NCBI RefSeq assembly: GCF_016862455.1 | Contig: NZ_BOMZ01000021.1 | Coordinates: forward strand, 32,840-96,839 | DNA length: 64,000 nt | Origin: Actinoplanes utahensis | GTDB taxonomy: Bacteria > Actinomycetota > Actinomycetes > Mycobacteriales > Micromonosporaceae | Direction: 5' to 3' | Shown here: piece by piece, positions 37,782 through 46,045 of the stretch | How the letters are laid out: each line of letters opens with the position of its first letter | Numbering within the stretch: position 1 is the stretch's first letter | Notes under the pieces: model-generated | The model's database searches: none | What the model was told of the DNA's origin: nothing | Seen by the model: the letters and a program-made list of their open reading frames with translations, nothing else | Program-made: the position numbers and the translations under genes

Positions 37782-38698
37782 TGCTGCACCCGCAGGTCAC
37801 GGCCGCCGCCCAGCTGCGGCGGCGGCCGTCTCCGGAGGAACTGGCCGCCGACCCGTACCAGCGTCTGCTCGGCGTGCGGGCGGCGATGGAGGAGGCCAAC
37901 GAGGCGGAGAGCGGCCCGGCGCTGCCGCTGCCGGTGGTCGCCGACTTCGACGCCGACGGTGTGCCCTGCCGCCTCTACGCCACGAAGATCGGTGCTCCGG
38001 TGCTGGTCTACCTGCACGGCGGCGGCTGGTGCTACGGCAGCATCGAGACCGTCGACAGGTTCTGCCGGCGGGTCGCCGACCGCTCCGGCTGCGCCGTGGT
38101 GTCCGCCGGATACCGCCTCGCCCCGGAACACGTCTTCCCGGCCGCCCTGGACGACGCCGAGACCGTCCTGCGGTACCTGCGCACGTCCGGCGCCGACCTG
38201 GGGCTGGACGTGTCCCGGTTGGCTATCGGCGGGGACAGCGCCGGCGGCCAGCTCGCCACGGTCACCGCGCGCCGGCAGCGGGACGCCGCCACCCCGCTCG
38301 ACTTCCAGGTGCTTATCTACCCGGCCCTCGACCCGCTGACCTCCGCCGAGTCCTACGACGAGGTGGGGGAGTACGGCCTGGACCGGGCCTCGATGCGACT
38401 GGCCTGGGAGACGTTCGTCCCGGACCCGATGCTCCGGCTCACCCCGGACGTGGCGCCGCTCGCCGCCGCCGATCTGGCCGGCATGCCGCCCACCCTGCTG
38501 ATCACCGCCGAGTACGACGCGCTCCGCGACGAGGGCGCCGACTACGCCGACGCGCTGATCGCCGCGGGCGTCCCGGTGGTGCACACCCGCTACATGGGTG
38601 TGAACCACGGCTTCGCCCGGAAACTGGCCACCATCGACGCCGCGCGAACCGCGGCTGATCAGGTGGCGTCCGCCCTGCGTTCGGCCCTCACCTTCTGA
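37781..38698 (+). CDS. alpha/beta hydrolase (GDXG/HSL-like esterase)
   Basis: A 305-residue carboxylesterase of the hormone-sensitive-lipase family. The oxyanion motif HGGGW is at 79-83, the nucleophile Ser153 in GDSAGG, the acid Asp246 in EYDALRDEG and His276 in VNHGF. The order and spacing are those of active enzymes. The ATG overlaps the DUF1015 stop (TGATG), so translation is coupled. Substrates are probably short-chain esters or amides; the physiological one is unknown. Confidence 0.92.
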   Translation: MLHPQVTAAAQLRRRPSPEELAADPYQRLLGVRAAMEEANEAESGPALPLPVVADFDADGVPCRLYATKIGAPVLVYLHGGGWCYGSIETVDRFCRRVADRSGCAVVSAGYRLAPEHVFPAALDDAETVLRYLRTSGADLGLDVSRLAIGGDSAGGQLATVTARRQRDAATPLDFQVLIYPALDPLTSAESYDEVGEYGLDRASMRLAWETFVPDPMLRLTPDVAPLAAADLAGMPPTLLITAEYDALRDEGADYADALIAAGVPVVHTRYMGVNHGFARKLATIDAARTAADQVASALRSALTF

Positions 38699-38711
38699 AA
38701 GACTTCCCTTC

Positions 38712-39197
38712 ATGCGTCTCTACCTTGGTTCCGACCACGCCGGCTTCGAGCTGAAGAACCACCTCGTGAACCACCTGGTCAAGCAGGGGCACGACGTGGT
38801 CGACGTCGGACCGCACGTCTACGACGCCGAGGACGACTACCCGGCGTTCTGCTTCCACACCGGCGTCAAGGTGGTCGCCGACCCCGGTTCGCTCGGCATC
38901 GTGATCGGTGGCTCGGGCAACGGCGAGCAGATCGCCGCGAACAAGGTCCCCGGCGTCCGCTCCGCCCTCGTCTGGAAGGCCGAGATCGCCGAGCTGGCCC
39001 GGCAGCACAACGACAGCAACGTGATCGCCATCGGCGCCCGCCAGCACACCCTCGACGAGGCCACCGCGTTCGTCGAGGCGTTCATCGCGACCTCGTTCTC
39101 CGGCGACGCCCGGCACGCCCGCCGGATCTCCCAGCTCGCCGACTACGAGGTCGCCCGCGAGCTGCCGGAGCTGCCGGAGTCCGCCGCCACCGCCTGA
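38712..39197 (+). CDS. rpiB: ribose-5-phosphate isomerase B
   Basis: A 161-residue RpiB/LacA-type isomerase converting ribose 5-phosphate and ribulose 5-phosphate. Diagnostic segments are GSDHAGFELK (6-15), the DYPAF base region and the phosphate loop GGSGNGEQIAANK (67-79). In this actinobacterial subgroup the general base is a Glu instead of the Cys of E. coli RpiB, which fits GEQIAAN here. A ribosome binding site (GAAAG) precedes the ATG. Two successive hairpins follow the gene. Confidence 0.95.
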   Translation: MRLYLGSDHAGFELKNHLVNHLVKQGHDVVDVGPHVYDAEDDYPAFCFHTGVKVVADPGSLGIVIGGSGNGEQIAANKVPGVRSALVWKAEIAELARQHNDSNVIAIGARQHTLDEATAFVEAFIATSFSGDARHARRISQLADYEVARELPELPESAATA

Positions 39198-39215
39198 CCG
39201 CACACCCGTTCACCC

Positions 39216-39244
39216 CGGCCGGCCGTCCCCGCGACGGCCGGCCG
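39216..39244 (+). terminator. hairpin after rpiB
   Basis: Perfect 11-bp arms (CGGCCGGCCGT and complement, 39216-39226 and 39234-39244) with a 7-nt loop, followed by TTCCGTTCG, 18 bp after the rpiB stop. Confidence 0.75.
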
Positions 39245-39257
39245 TTCCGTTCGAACC

Positions 39258-39314
39258 CCGGCTGGTTGTCGGTGCTGTCTCAGCGCCGCTGAGACAGCAC
39301 CGACAACCAGCCGG
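39258..39314. repeat. 57-bp palindrome, copy B (between convergent genes)
   Basis: Arms 39258-39285 and 39287-39314 are complementary at all 28 positions around one central C. The ends match copy A at 26439-26495, and the internal differences are compensated on both arms. It ends 5 bp before the stop of the convergent minus-strand gene. Confidence 0.9.
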
Positions 39315-39319
39315 ATCCG

Positions 39320-39763
39320 TCAGCGGCGGGGCAGCTCCTCGCGGGGAAGCCAGTTGCGCCGCACGATCGTCAGGTTCGCCTCAGCCTCGGCCACGTCCTC
39401 GTCGCTGGGCCGGGACGCGTCTCGCGCGCGCAGCGCCGCACCGACGCTGACCTGCGACGATCCGGATCCCACCAGTCCACGCAGCCCGCGCTCGGACTCC
39501 CGGTCGTCACCGCCCGGCGCCCCGCCGGGCCGGCGGGGATAGCCGCCACGGGCCGGCGGCGCCGGTCGCTGCCTGCTGTCCGCCGCCGCGGTCCGCGGGC
39601 CGTCGCCCTCGCCGGTCACCACCGCGGGGGGCGCCGGAACCGGCACCGGCGGCGGTGCGGGGACCGGGACCGGAGGAGGAGCCGGGACCGGCGCGGCGGG
39701 CGGCGCCTCGGCGGATGCGGTGGCGGGACGCACGCGGCGACGTCGGCGTTCGGGCTGGCCCAT
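39320..39763 (-). CDS. hypothetical Pro-rich protein, 147 aa
   Basis: The N terminus is Arg-rich (MGQPERRRRRVRPAT), followed by a Pro/Ala/Val repeat of the form PVPAPPP in tandem, a Gly/Arg linker, and a 40-residue charged C-terminal helix (DEDVAEAEANLTIVRRNWLP). No membrane or catalytic motif. It is largely disordered and lies 30 bp downstream of the Eis-like gene. I do not recognise it. The extreme Pro bias lowers confidence that all of it is coding, but the C-terminal part looks genuine. Confidence 0.6.
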   Translation of the reverse strand: MGQPERRRRRVRPATASAEAPPAAPVPAPPPVPVPAPPPVPVPAPPAVVTGEGDGPRTAAADSRQRPAPPARGGYPRRPGGAPGGDDRESERGLRGLVGSGSSQVSVGAALRARDASRPSDEDVAEAEANLTIVRRNWLPREELPRR

Positions 39764-39793
39764 GCCTCCGACGGTACCGTCGCGGCCACCGGG

Positions 39794-41017
39794 TCAGAAC
39801 ACCTCCGTCGGGCTCGGCAGCCGGTTCCAGCCGAACGCGACCGTCGGATCGTTGCCGGTCAGCTGCGTGACCCGGCCGGCCGCGGCCAGCGCGGCGAACC
39901 TGGTGCCGCCCAGGTAGACCGCTCCCAGATCGGTCACCGAGCAGACGAGATCCGCCGGGTCGGTGGTCGCGGCGCAGGTCGCCCCGTCCGGGCCGCCGGT
40001 GAGCCGCCAGCGGCCGGTGTTGCCCTCCAGGATCGGGTCGGTGACCTCGAGCACCACGTCGACCGGGGCGGCGTACCGGCGGGCCGCCAGTGCCCGGGGC
40101 ACGTCCACCAGGCGCACCCACAGGGCGTCCAGCATCGAGGGGCCGAGCCGTCGCGGCTCGTCGGCCAGGTACAGCAGGGGCTCGTCCACCGCGGCCAGGC
40201 GGGTGGTCACGCTGCGGCTCAGGTCGATGCCGAGCAGGAACCGCCACAGCGCCAGGTAGGTCTCCGGGTCGGCGGCGGCCACCTCACGGACCTGAACCTC
40301 GGCGTCCGGGCCGTGGTTGGTCCAGCCGTCCTTGACCCGCCAGAGCGCGTAACCGGTGGGGCCGTCCGGGCCGTCGTGCACCACCGCGTACCGCTTGGTG
40401 GCGCCGTCACGATGGTCCTTCAGGTCGGACAGCACGTAACGCCACCAGCGGTCGTCCCGGCTGGACCAGCCGATCCGCTCCGGGCGCAGCTGCTCGTACA
40501 CCTTGGTGATGTCGGTGCGTACACTCTCCGGATCGGCCATCCGCAGACTGCCGGACGGCTGGGCAGGCGGGGCCGGGAGACGAACCTCACGATTCATGAT
40601 GTTGAGGAAGAGACGGGAGGCGGCCGGGCCGTACCCGTACCGCGGGTAGATCGCGCTCTCGCTGGCCCAGAGCACCGCCACGCTCTCCCGGCCGGTGTCG
40701 GCGATCTCGTGGAGCTGCCGGTGCATCATCCGGTTGAGAAGACCCCGCCGCCGGTGGGTCGGAAGAACCCCGACACCCGAGATGTGCGCCGCCGGCACCA
40801 CCGCGCCCGGCACCGTGAAGTCCCGGGTGAAAGCCAGGGTGTGCCCCACCACCCGCCCCGCGTCGTCGGCGACCAGCGAGCGGTCGAACTCGACGATCTC
40901 CGCCTCGATCCGCTTGACCTCGCCACTGAACTCCTCGTGGAAGACCGTGCCGAGCAGTTCGCAGATCGCGGGGAAGTCCTCGGGGGTGGTGGGGCGGAGT
41001 GGTATCTCTTCCTTCAT
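39794..41017 (-). CDS. GNAT acetyltransferase, Eis-like
   Basis: A 407-residue protein with the three-part Eis layout: an N-terminal GNAT domain with the acetyl-CoA loop VLPTHRRRGLLNRMM, a second GNAT-like domain, and a C-terminal sterol-carrier-like domain. It ends in a C-terminal Phe, whose carboxylate is catalytic in Mycobacterium Eis. Eis enzymes acetylate aminoglycosides and other amines; whether this one confers resistance cannot be judged. The first residues MKEEIPLRPTTPEDFPAICE are typical for the family. Confidence 0.9.
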   Translation of the reverse strand: MKEEIPLRPTTPEDFPAICELLGTVFHEEFSGEVKRIEAEIVEFDRSLVADDAGRVVGHTLAFTRDFTVPGAVVPAAHISGVGVLPTHRRRGLLNRMMHRQLHEIADTGRESVAVLWASESAIYPRYGYGPAASRLFLNIMNREVRLPAPPAQPSGSLRMADPESVRTDITKVYEQLRPERIGWSSRDDRWWRYVLSDLKDHRDGATKRYAVVHDGPDGPTGYALWRVKDGWTNHGPDAEVQVREVAAADPETYLALWRFLLGIDLSRSVTTRLAAVDEPLLYLADEPRRLGPSMLDALWVRLVDVPRALAARRYAAPVDVVLEVTDPILEGNTGRWRLTGGPDGATCAATTDPADLVCSVTDLGAVYLGGTRFAALAAAGRVTQLTGNDPTVAFGWNRLPSPTEVF

Positions 41018-41141
41018 GGCTTGTGTGTAACGGACAGCTGTGGGCTGCGGCGACCTATTTGTTGGCTCGCTACCCTCGAACTGTCGCCGGTCACCGATCG
41101 CGGCGATCGCCGGTCACCGACCGCAAGCCGAGAGGGGAACG

Positions 41142-41798
41142 ATGCCGGAGCAACCGCAGTGGTCCGAGCGGACGCTCGATATGCCGCCGCAGGACCCATG
41201 GGCCGATCAGCCGACCAGGCAGACCAGCCCGGACGCCGTGCCGGAGCAGTCGGCGCCCACCGCCCCCGTGCAGGCCGTCCCCGGACCGGCCACACCCGTG
41301 CAGGCTCCCGAGCCGTCCCCGTTCAGCCGGGGCCGGGCGAGCGTGACCCAGCGGACCCAGCAGTTCACCGGTCAGTTCACCGGGCATGTCGGCGCCGGCC
41401 ACGAGCCGACCGGCACCGGCTGGCCGGACGACAGCCACCACGAGCCGCCTCGCAGCCTGAGCTGGCACGTCCGGCGGCTGCGCCGCGGCGGCGAGTGGAG
41501 CAGCGCCGCAGTGCTGTTCTCCTTCGTCTGCTGGGGCATCTGGGCGCTGTCCTCGGACGGCGACCTGATCAGCGCGCTGATCATCTTCGTGGTGACGCTG
41601 GCCGTCGCCGCGGGCGTGTTCGCGCTGGCCCGCCTGGTCGGCCGGCTCGTGCTCGAGCAGCGGATGGGCCGTCCCCGGCACACCGCCCGCGGCGCGCACA
41701 TGGTCACCGGCCTCTTCCTGGCCGGTGTCGGCTTCGCCTTCCTCCGCCAGACGACCTGGGTGATGGAAGCCGTCAACTGGGTCACCGGCTCGTTCTGA
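41142..41798 (+). CDS. hypothetical membrane protein, 218 aa
   Basis: The first 130 residues are a Pro/Gln/Thr-rich cytoplasmic region (VPEQSAPTAPVQAVPGP). Three hydrophobic segments follow: AVLFSFVCWGIWALS, ALIIFVVTLAVAAGVFALA and a third at MVTGLFLAGVGFAFL. The ATG at 41142 has AGAGGGG upstream. No known motif. It may belong to the many actinomycete membrane proteins with disordered cytoplasmic heads that are partners in cell-envelope assembly; function unknown. Confidence 0.72.
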   Translation: MPEQPQWSERTLDMPPQDPWADQPTRQTSPDAVPEQSAPTAPVQAVPGPATPVQAPEPSPFSRGRASVTQRTQQFTGQFTGHVGAGHEPTGTGWPDDSHHEPPRSLSWHVRRLRRGGEWSSAAVLFSFVCWGIWALSSDGDLISALIIFVVTLAVAAGVFALARLVGRLVLEQRMGRPRHTARGAHMVTGLFLAGVGFAFLRQTTWVMEAVNWVTGSF

Positions 41799-41808
41799 TC
41801 GCCACGGG

Positions 41809-41839
41809 GACGCGCCGCCTCATCTCGGGGCGGCGCGTC
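41809..41839. terminator. hairpin between convergent genes
   Basis: Perfect 11-bp arms (GACGCGCCGCC and complement, 41809-41819 and 41829-41839) with a 9-nt loop, 10 bp after one stop and 17 bp before the other. Bidirectional termination is likely. Confidence 0.75.
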
Positions 41840-41856
41840 TGCGGGCGAGGACGTGG

Positions 41857-42729
41857 TCAGCTGACCGGCTTGCCGCCGGTGACGCCGAGCACTTCGCCGG
41901 TGGTGTAGCTGGAGTCCGGGCTCGCGAAGTAGACGTAGGCGGCGGCCAGTTCGGCCGGCTGCCCGGCCCGGCCGAGCGGGGTGTCCCCGCCGAAGCTCTT
42001 CACCTTCTCCTCCGGCATGGTGGCCGGGATCAGCGGCGTCCAGATCGGCCCGGGCGCGACCGCGTTGACCCGGATGCCCTTCTCGGCCAGGTCCTCGGCG
42101 AGCGCCTTGGTGAAGGCGACGATGCCGCCCTTGGTGGTGGCGTAGTCCAGCAGCGCGCTCGACGACAGGTACGCCTGGATCGACGCGGTGTTGATGATCG
42201 TCGAACCGGGCGGCATGTGCGGCACCGCGGCCCGGCAGAGCCAGAACATCGCGTACAGGTTGGTCTTCATGACCCGGTCGAACTGCTCGTCGGTGATGTC
42301 GGTGATCCCACCCGGCTGCGCCATCTGGTAGGCGGCGTTGTTCACCAGGATGTCCACCCCGCCGAGCTGCCGGCGGGCCTCCTCGATGATCGTCCGGCAG
42401 TGCGCCTCGTCACGGATGTCGCCGGGCACGGTCACCGCCTTGCGGCCCGCCTTCTCGATCCACTGCGCGGTGTCGGCGGCGTCGGACTCCTCCTCCGGCA
42501 GGTAGGACAGGAGCACGTCGGCGCCCTCCCGCGCGTACGCGATGGCCACCGCCCGGCCGATTCCGGAGTCGCCGCCGGTGATCACCGCCTTCCGCCCGGT
42601 CAGCCGTCCGCTGCCCCGGTAGGACTGCTCGCCGTGATCCGGCCGGTCCGGCATGGCCGTCGTCAGGCCGGGTGGCTGCTGGTCGCCGCCGTCCAGCTCC
42701 GGCTTCGGGTACAGATCGCGGGGGTCCAC
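41857..42729 (-). CDS. SDR family oxidoreductase (YhdF/GSP39-like)
   Basis: A 290-residue classical short-chain dehydrogenase. The NAD(P) motif TGGDSGIGRA follows a 45-residue N-terminal extension rich in Gly, Gln and Pro that is usual in the general-stress-protein-39 subgroup. NNAAYQ, the catalytic Ser in NTASIQAYLSS and Tyr/Lys in YATTKGG are present, with APGPIWTPLIPA after them. GTG 42729 follows GAGGAGG and is preferred to an upstream frame start at 42753. Such enzymes are stress-induced dehydrogenases of sugars or aldehydes; the substrate is not predictable. Confidence 0.88.
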   Translation of the reverse strand: MDPRDLYPKPELDGGDQQPPGLTTAMPDRPDHGEQSYRGSGRLTGRKAVITGGDSGIGRAVAIAYAREGADVLLSYLPEEESDAADTAQWIEKAGRKAVTVPGDIRDEAHCRTIIEEARRQLGGVDILVNNAAYQMAQPGGITDITDEQFDRVMKTNLYAMFWLCRAAVPHMPPGSTIINTASIQAYLSSSALLDYATTKGGIVAFTKALAEDLAEKGIRVNAVAPGPIWTPLIPATMPEEKVKSFGGDTPLGRAGQPAELAAAYVYFASPDSSYTTGEVLGVTGGKPVS

Positions 42730-42851
42730 GTCATCGCCTCCTCGTCCTCGCACGCCGGAGTGTCCGGCATACCGACCGGTTGCCCAGATGACGTGCGAAT
42801 AACCGGATCCGGGGTATGCGGGCCCGCGTTCCGCGACGAGGAGGAGAGATC

Positions 42852-43748
42852 ATGGGGGATCCGCGGGTGAGCGCCGTCGTCATCACATGGCAGCGGCGCG
42901 AGGAGGCGCTGGCCTGTGTGCGGCGGTTGCTCGAGCTGCCGGAGAGGCCGCACGTGGTGCTGGTCGACAACGGCTCCCCGGACGGGACCGCCGACGCGGT
43001 CCGGGACCGGTATCCGGATGTCGAGGTGGTCGCTCTCCGCGAGAACCTCGGGGCGGTCGGCCGCAACATCGGGGTACGCCGTACCCGCACCCCGTACGTC
43101 GCCTTCTGTGACGACGACACCTGGTGGAGCCCCGGCTCGCTGGCCCGGGCCGCCGACGCGCTCGACGCCCATCCCCGGCTCGCCCTGGTCAACGCCCGCA
43201 TCGTGGTCGAACCCTCCGGGGTCGAGGACCCGATCGTGGCCGAACTGCGCGACTCCCCGGTCCCCGCGCCGGGCTGGATGCCCGGCCCGGCGCTCGGCAG
43301 TTTCCTGGCCGGCGCCTCGGTGGTGCGGCGGGAGGCGTTCGAGGCGGCCGGCGGTTTCAGCGAGCGGCTGTGGCTCGGCGGCGAGGAGGAACTGCTGGCC
43401 ACCGATCTGATCGCCGCCGGCTGGGAGCTCTGTTATCTGGAGGATCTGACCGTGCACCACCGGGCGTCGAAGCTGCGGGACAGCACCCACCGGCGCCGGG
43501 TCGGGCTGCGCAACACGCTCTGGTTCACCTGGCTGCGCCGGCCACTCGGCCCCGCCGTCCGCCGTACCCTCTTTCTGGCCCGGACCGTGCCCCGGGACCG
43601 GACCTCCCTCCTCGGCGCGGTCGACGCCCTCCGCGGTGTCGGCTGGCTGTTGAACGACCGCCGTCCACGCCCCGCCGTGGTGGAGGCCCGCCTGAGCCGC
43701 CTGGACGAGGCGCAGCGCCGCTCGACGGCCCGCCGTTACGTCGGGTGA
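42852..43748 (+). CDS. family 2 glycosyltransferase
   Basis: A 298-residue GT-A enzyme. The N-terminal VSAVVITWQRREEALACV and VLVDNGSPDGTADAV bind the nucleotide sugar, and DDDT at 87-90 is the DXD metal motif. The C-terminal GGEEELLATDLIAAGWELCY resembles the ED(Y) acceptor-site motif. It lacks a membrane segment. GAGGAGGAGAG precedes the ATG. It is an orphan gene without other cell-wall sugar genes, so its acceptor is unknown. Confidence 0.88.
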   Translation: MGDPRVSAVVITWQRREEALACVRRLLELPERPHVVLVDNGSPDGTADAVRDRYPDVEVVALRENLGAVGRNIGVRRTRTPYVAFCDDDTWWSPGSLARAADALDAHPRLALVNARIVVEPSGVEDPIVAELRDSPVPAPGWMPGPALGSFLAGASVVRREAFEAAGGFSERLWLGGEEELLATDLIAAGWELCYLEDLTVHHRASKLRDSTHRRRVGLRNTLWFTWLRRPLGPAVRRTLFLARTVPRDRTSLLGAVDALRGVGWLLNDRRPRPAVVEARLSRLDEAQRRSTARRYVG

Positions 43749-43749
43749 C

Positions 43750-43794
43750 CCGGTCCGCCAGGCCGTGCCTGCTCGGCCCGGCCCGGCGGACCGG
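43750..43794. terminator. stem-loop between convergent genes
   Basis: Perfect 10-bp arms (CCGGTCCGCC and complement, 43750-43759 and 43785-43794) with a 25-nt GC-rich loop that can fold further. It fills the gap between the glycosyltransferase stop and the SRPBCC stop. Confidence 0.6.
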
Positions 43795-43797
43795 CGT

Positions 43798-44304
43798 TCA
43801 CGCTGAGGCCAGGACCTTGCCGGTCTCCAGCAGCGACTTGAGGTCGCTGAGAACCCAGGCCCAGCCGCCGCCACCCTCGGCGCCGGCGTCCGTGTTGCCG
43901 CGGATCATCGCGGCGGTGGCCGGCGCGCCCGGCGTCTCGTGGGTGATGGTGACCCGGCAGACGCCGGGACCCGACTCCTCGATGTCATAGGTCAGCGTGG
44001 TGAACGGCTCGGCCGCCGTGGTCGGGTCCATCAGCATCCGCCACGTCTGCACCAGGCGCCGCGGCGGCTCGGACTCCAGCACCTCACCGTCCAGGATCAC
44101 CTCGGGCAGGGGGAAGCCGTTGGCCTCCGAATACGCCTTCATCTCCTCGGTGGCGGTCGAGTGGAACCGGCCGCCCTTCTGCAATTCGTAGAACTGCGGA
44201 GCCGCATACCCGTACTTCGCGGTCCACTCGGGATCGGTGATGGCCGTCCAGATCCGGTCGGCCGATGCTTTGATCCAGATGCGGAAGACCTGGGTGTCGC
44301 TCAT
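43798..44304 (-). CDS. SRPBCC/AHSA1 domain protein
   Basis: A 168-residue START-like protein of the AHSA1 group: QVFRIWIKASADRIWTAITD at the N terminus and WAWVLSDLKSLLETG at the C terminus are hallmark segments. These bind small hydrophobic ligands. Its ATG overlaps the stop of the ArsR gene (4 bp), the standard ArsR-SRPBCC pair seen in many actinomycetes. The paired regulator probably senses the same ligand. No enzyme activity is implied. Confidence 0.9.
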   Translation of the reverse strand: MSDTQVFRIWIKASADRIWTAITDPEWTAKYGYAAPQFYELQKGGRFHSTATEEMKAYSEANGFPLPEVILDGEVLESEPPRRLVQTWRMLMDPTTAAEPFTTLTYDIEESGPGVCRVTITHETPGAPATAAMIRGNTDAGAEGGGGWAWVLSDLKSLLETGKVLASA

Positions 44305-44621
44305 GACTCTTCCTCCAGCGTTCGCTTCAGATCGATGAGTGCGGTCACGTGCTGCTCGGTGAACTTGTCGATCCACCGGTCGTGGATCTGCCGGATCGGC
44401 ACCGGATTGAGGTAGTGCAATTTCTCCCGCCCGGACCGGCGGACGACGACGAGCCCGGCCTCCTCGAGCACCCGCAGGTGCTTGGCGACACCGAACCTGG
44501 TCATCTCCAGCTCACGCTCCAGCTCGGTGAGTGTGCGGCCGTCCCGGGCGAAGAGCAGATCGAGCAGGAACCGGCGGCTCGGGTCGGCCAGTGCCTTGAA
44601 AACCCGATCGTCGTCCGTCAT
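44301..44621 (-). CDS. ArsR family transcriptional regulator
   Basis: A 106-residue winged-helix repressor: VFKALADPSRRFLLDLLFAR, then the recognition helix in LEMTRFGVAKHLRVLEEAGL and the wing VVRRSGREKLHYLNP. It has no metal-binding Cys, so it belongs to the SdpR-like, non-metal ArsR subgroup coupled to SRPBCC genes. It is the first gene of a two-gene minus-strand operon. An inverted repeat 14-29 bp upstream of its ATG is a candidate operator. Confidence 0.92.
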   Translation of the reverse strand: MTDDDRVFKALADPSRRFLLDLLFARDGRTLTELERELEMTRFGVAKHLRVLEEAGLVVVRRSGREKLHYLNPVPIRQIHDRWIDKFTEQHVTALIDLKRTLEEES

Positions 44622-44634
44622 GACCCCAAGTTAT

Positions 44635-44650
44635 GTGACCGTTTGGTCAC
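44635..44650. promoter_or_regulatory. candidate ArsR operator
   Basis: GTGACC and GGTCAC form a perfect 6-bp inverted repeat with a 4-bp spacer in the promoter gap between the ArsR gene and the divergent gene at 44715. The position fits an autoregulatory site; it could also control the divergent gene. Confidence 0.5.
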
Positions 44651-44714
44651 CTGTCAAGCCGGGATCCATGGTCCTGAGCTTCCGGACGGGGGCGGAACCC
44701 CTTAGGCTCCCCGC

Positions 44715-45680
44715 GTGTGGCCATTCAAGAAGGAACCCTCGGTCGCCGAGGACCAGCCGGAGTTCCTCCGATTTCTCGGCGATCCCGGCGCTGAGTCGTT
44801 ACACGGCGTAATGCGAAAGCGGGACTGGGACACCGCCCGCGCCATCCTCGCCGGCGCCGATCCCGAACACCTCTCGTACTACGTCACCGTCGCCGGCGGC
44901 GTCCGCGACGTCACCCGATGGATCACCGGCCCGATCCGTGAGGAACCGGACTCGGCCCTGCCGGTGCTCATCCGGGGCGCCGCCCTGGTCTCTCTCGCCT
45001 GGGAGGTGTCCGAGGCGGCCGGCGAGTCCGGGGAGAGCCCCGAGGTACGGCAGGCGTGGGCGAAAGCCGACGAATGCCTCGACGAGGCGCTGCGCCTGGA
45101 TCCGGCGTGTGCCGACGCGTGGGCGTACAAGATCGAGGTCAGCCGGGCCGCCGCACTGCCGGTGGAGGAGCGGTGGCGCAGGTTCCACCGGATGATCGAG
45201 ATTTACCCCGGCCACTGGTACGGCCACGTCGAGATGCTGATGGCACTGGCTCCCGAAGCCGGTGGCACCACCGGCGCGATGCTCGAGTTCGCCCGCACCC
45301 GGGCCGCGGCCTGTCCGGCCACCCACATCCCCGCGCTGGTGGTCCGCGCTCATCTGGCCCACCACGCCCACCTGGAGAAACTGCGGAACCCGGCGGGCAA
45401 GGGCGCCATCGCGGACTGGAGTTACCTCGAGCGCGACGACATCACCGACGAGATCTGGGACGCGGGGCAGCTGTCCGTCTTCCACGACGACTACCACGAG
45501 ACGCTGCTGACACCGATCCCGTGGAACCTGTTCGCCTACGCGTTCACCTACGGCGACATCCTCAAACAGGCGAGCAATCTGTACGAGGTGATCAGCGACG
45601 ACTGGATCACCCGGGAACCGTGGGGCGACATGGACTTCTTCCTCGCGTCGCGCGCCTACACCCACCGGAACCTGGGCTGA
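44715..45680 (+). CDS. hypothetical protein, 321 aa, TPR-like
   Basis: GTG start, MWPFKKEPSVAEDQPEFLRF. The predicted fold is all-helical with tetratricopeptide character (ADECLDEALRLDPACADAWA, and the EIYPGHWYGHVEMLMALAPE helix). The C-terminal third contains aromatic-rich segments (SVFHDDYHETLLTPIPWNLF). It has no signal peptide. Relatives occur across actinobacteria as proteins of unknown function. It is divergent from the ArsR/SRPBCC pair and could share their regulation. Confidence 0.75.
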   Translation: MWPFKKEPSVAEDQPEFLRFLGDPGAESLHGVMRKRDWDTARAILAGADPEHLSYYVTVAGGVRDVTRWITGPIREEPDSALPVLIRGAALVSLAWEVSEAAGESGESPEVRQAWAKADECLDEALRLDPACADAWAYKIEVSRAAALPVEERWRRFHRMIEIYPGHWYGHVEMLMALAPEAGGTTGAMLEFARTRAAACPATHIPALVVRAHLAHHAHLEKLRNPAGKGAIADWSYLERDDITDEIWDAGQLSVFHDDYHETLLTPIPWNLFAYAFTYGDILKQASNLYEVISDDWITREPWGDMDFFLASRAYTHRNLG

Positions 45681-45707
45681 CGGCCCCGGCGAGCCGGCTG
45701 GGCGCGA

Positions 45708-45908
45708 CTACGGCCGTGGTCGGCGCTGTGCGTTCTCGACCAGGGTCGAAGCGACGTCGCGTAGCTTGCGATTGGTGTCCTGGGACAGTTTGACGAGGAT
45801 GGCGAAGGCGTCTTCGGCGGTGCACCGGCGGTCGCCCCGCGCGATCGTGGTCAGCAGGGTGTCGATGTCGATGTCGGCGAGCCGGATACGGCCGAGTTCG
45901 TTCGGGTC
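45708..45908 (-). pseudogene. ANTAR domain remnant (C-terminal fragment)
   Basis: Minus-strand frame of 66 residues ending at the stop at 45708: RIRLADIDIDTLLTTIARGD, then RCTAEDAFAILVKLSQDTNR, KLRDVAST and a Pro-rich end. This is the C-terminal helix pair of an ANTAR RNA-binding domain. The expected N-terminal GAF or receiver domain is missing; upstream of 45908 the frame becomes low-complexity Arg/Pro with no start. It is therefore a truncated gene. Confidence 0.7.
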
Positions 45909-45916
45909 GCGGACCG

Positions 45917-45994
45917 GCCCAGGACACCGGCCGGGAACTCCGCGAGGTCGCCTCGGCGCTGGTTCGGGACGTACGACGGCGTCCTCAGCCCTGA
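45917..45994 (+). pseudogene. second ANTAR remnant, opposite strand
   Basis: Plus-strand frame of 25 residues ending at the stop at 45992: AQDTGRELREVASALVRDVR and then RRPQP. It parallels the end of the minus-strand remnant (QDTNRKLRDVASTLVENAQR and RRPRP), so it is the tail of a related ANTAR gene. The two tails lie back to back, 8 bp apart. No start or upstream domain remains. Confidence 0.55.
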
Positions 45995-46045
45995 CCGAGT
46001 CTGCCGCGCATCGCTCACGATGCGTGAGGGCAACTGCGGGGGACT

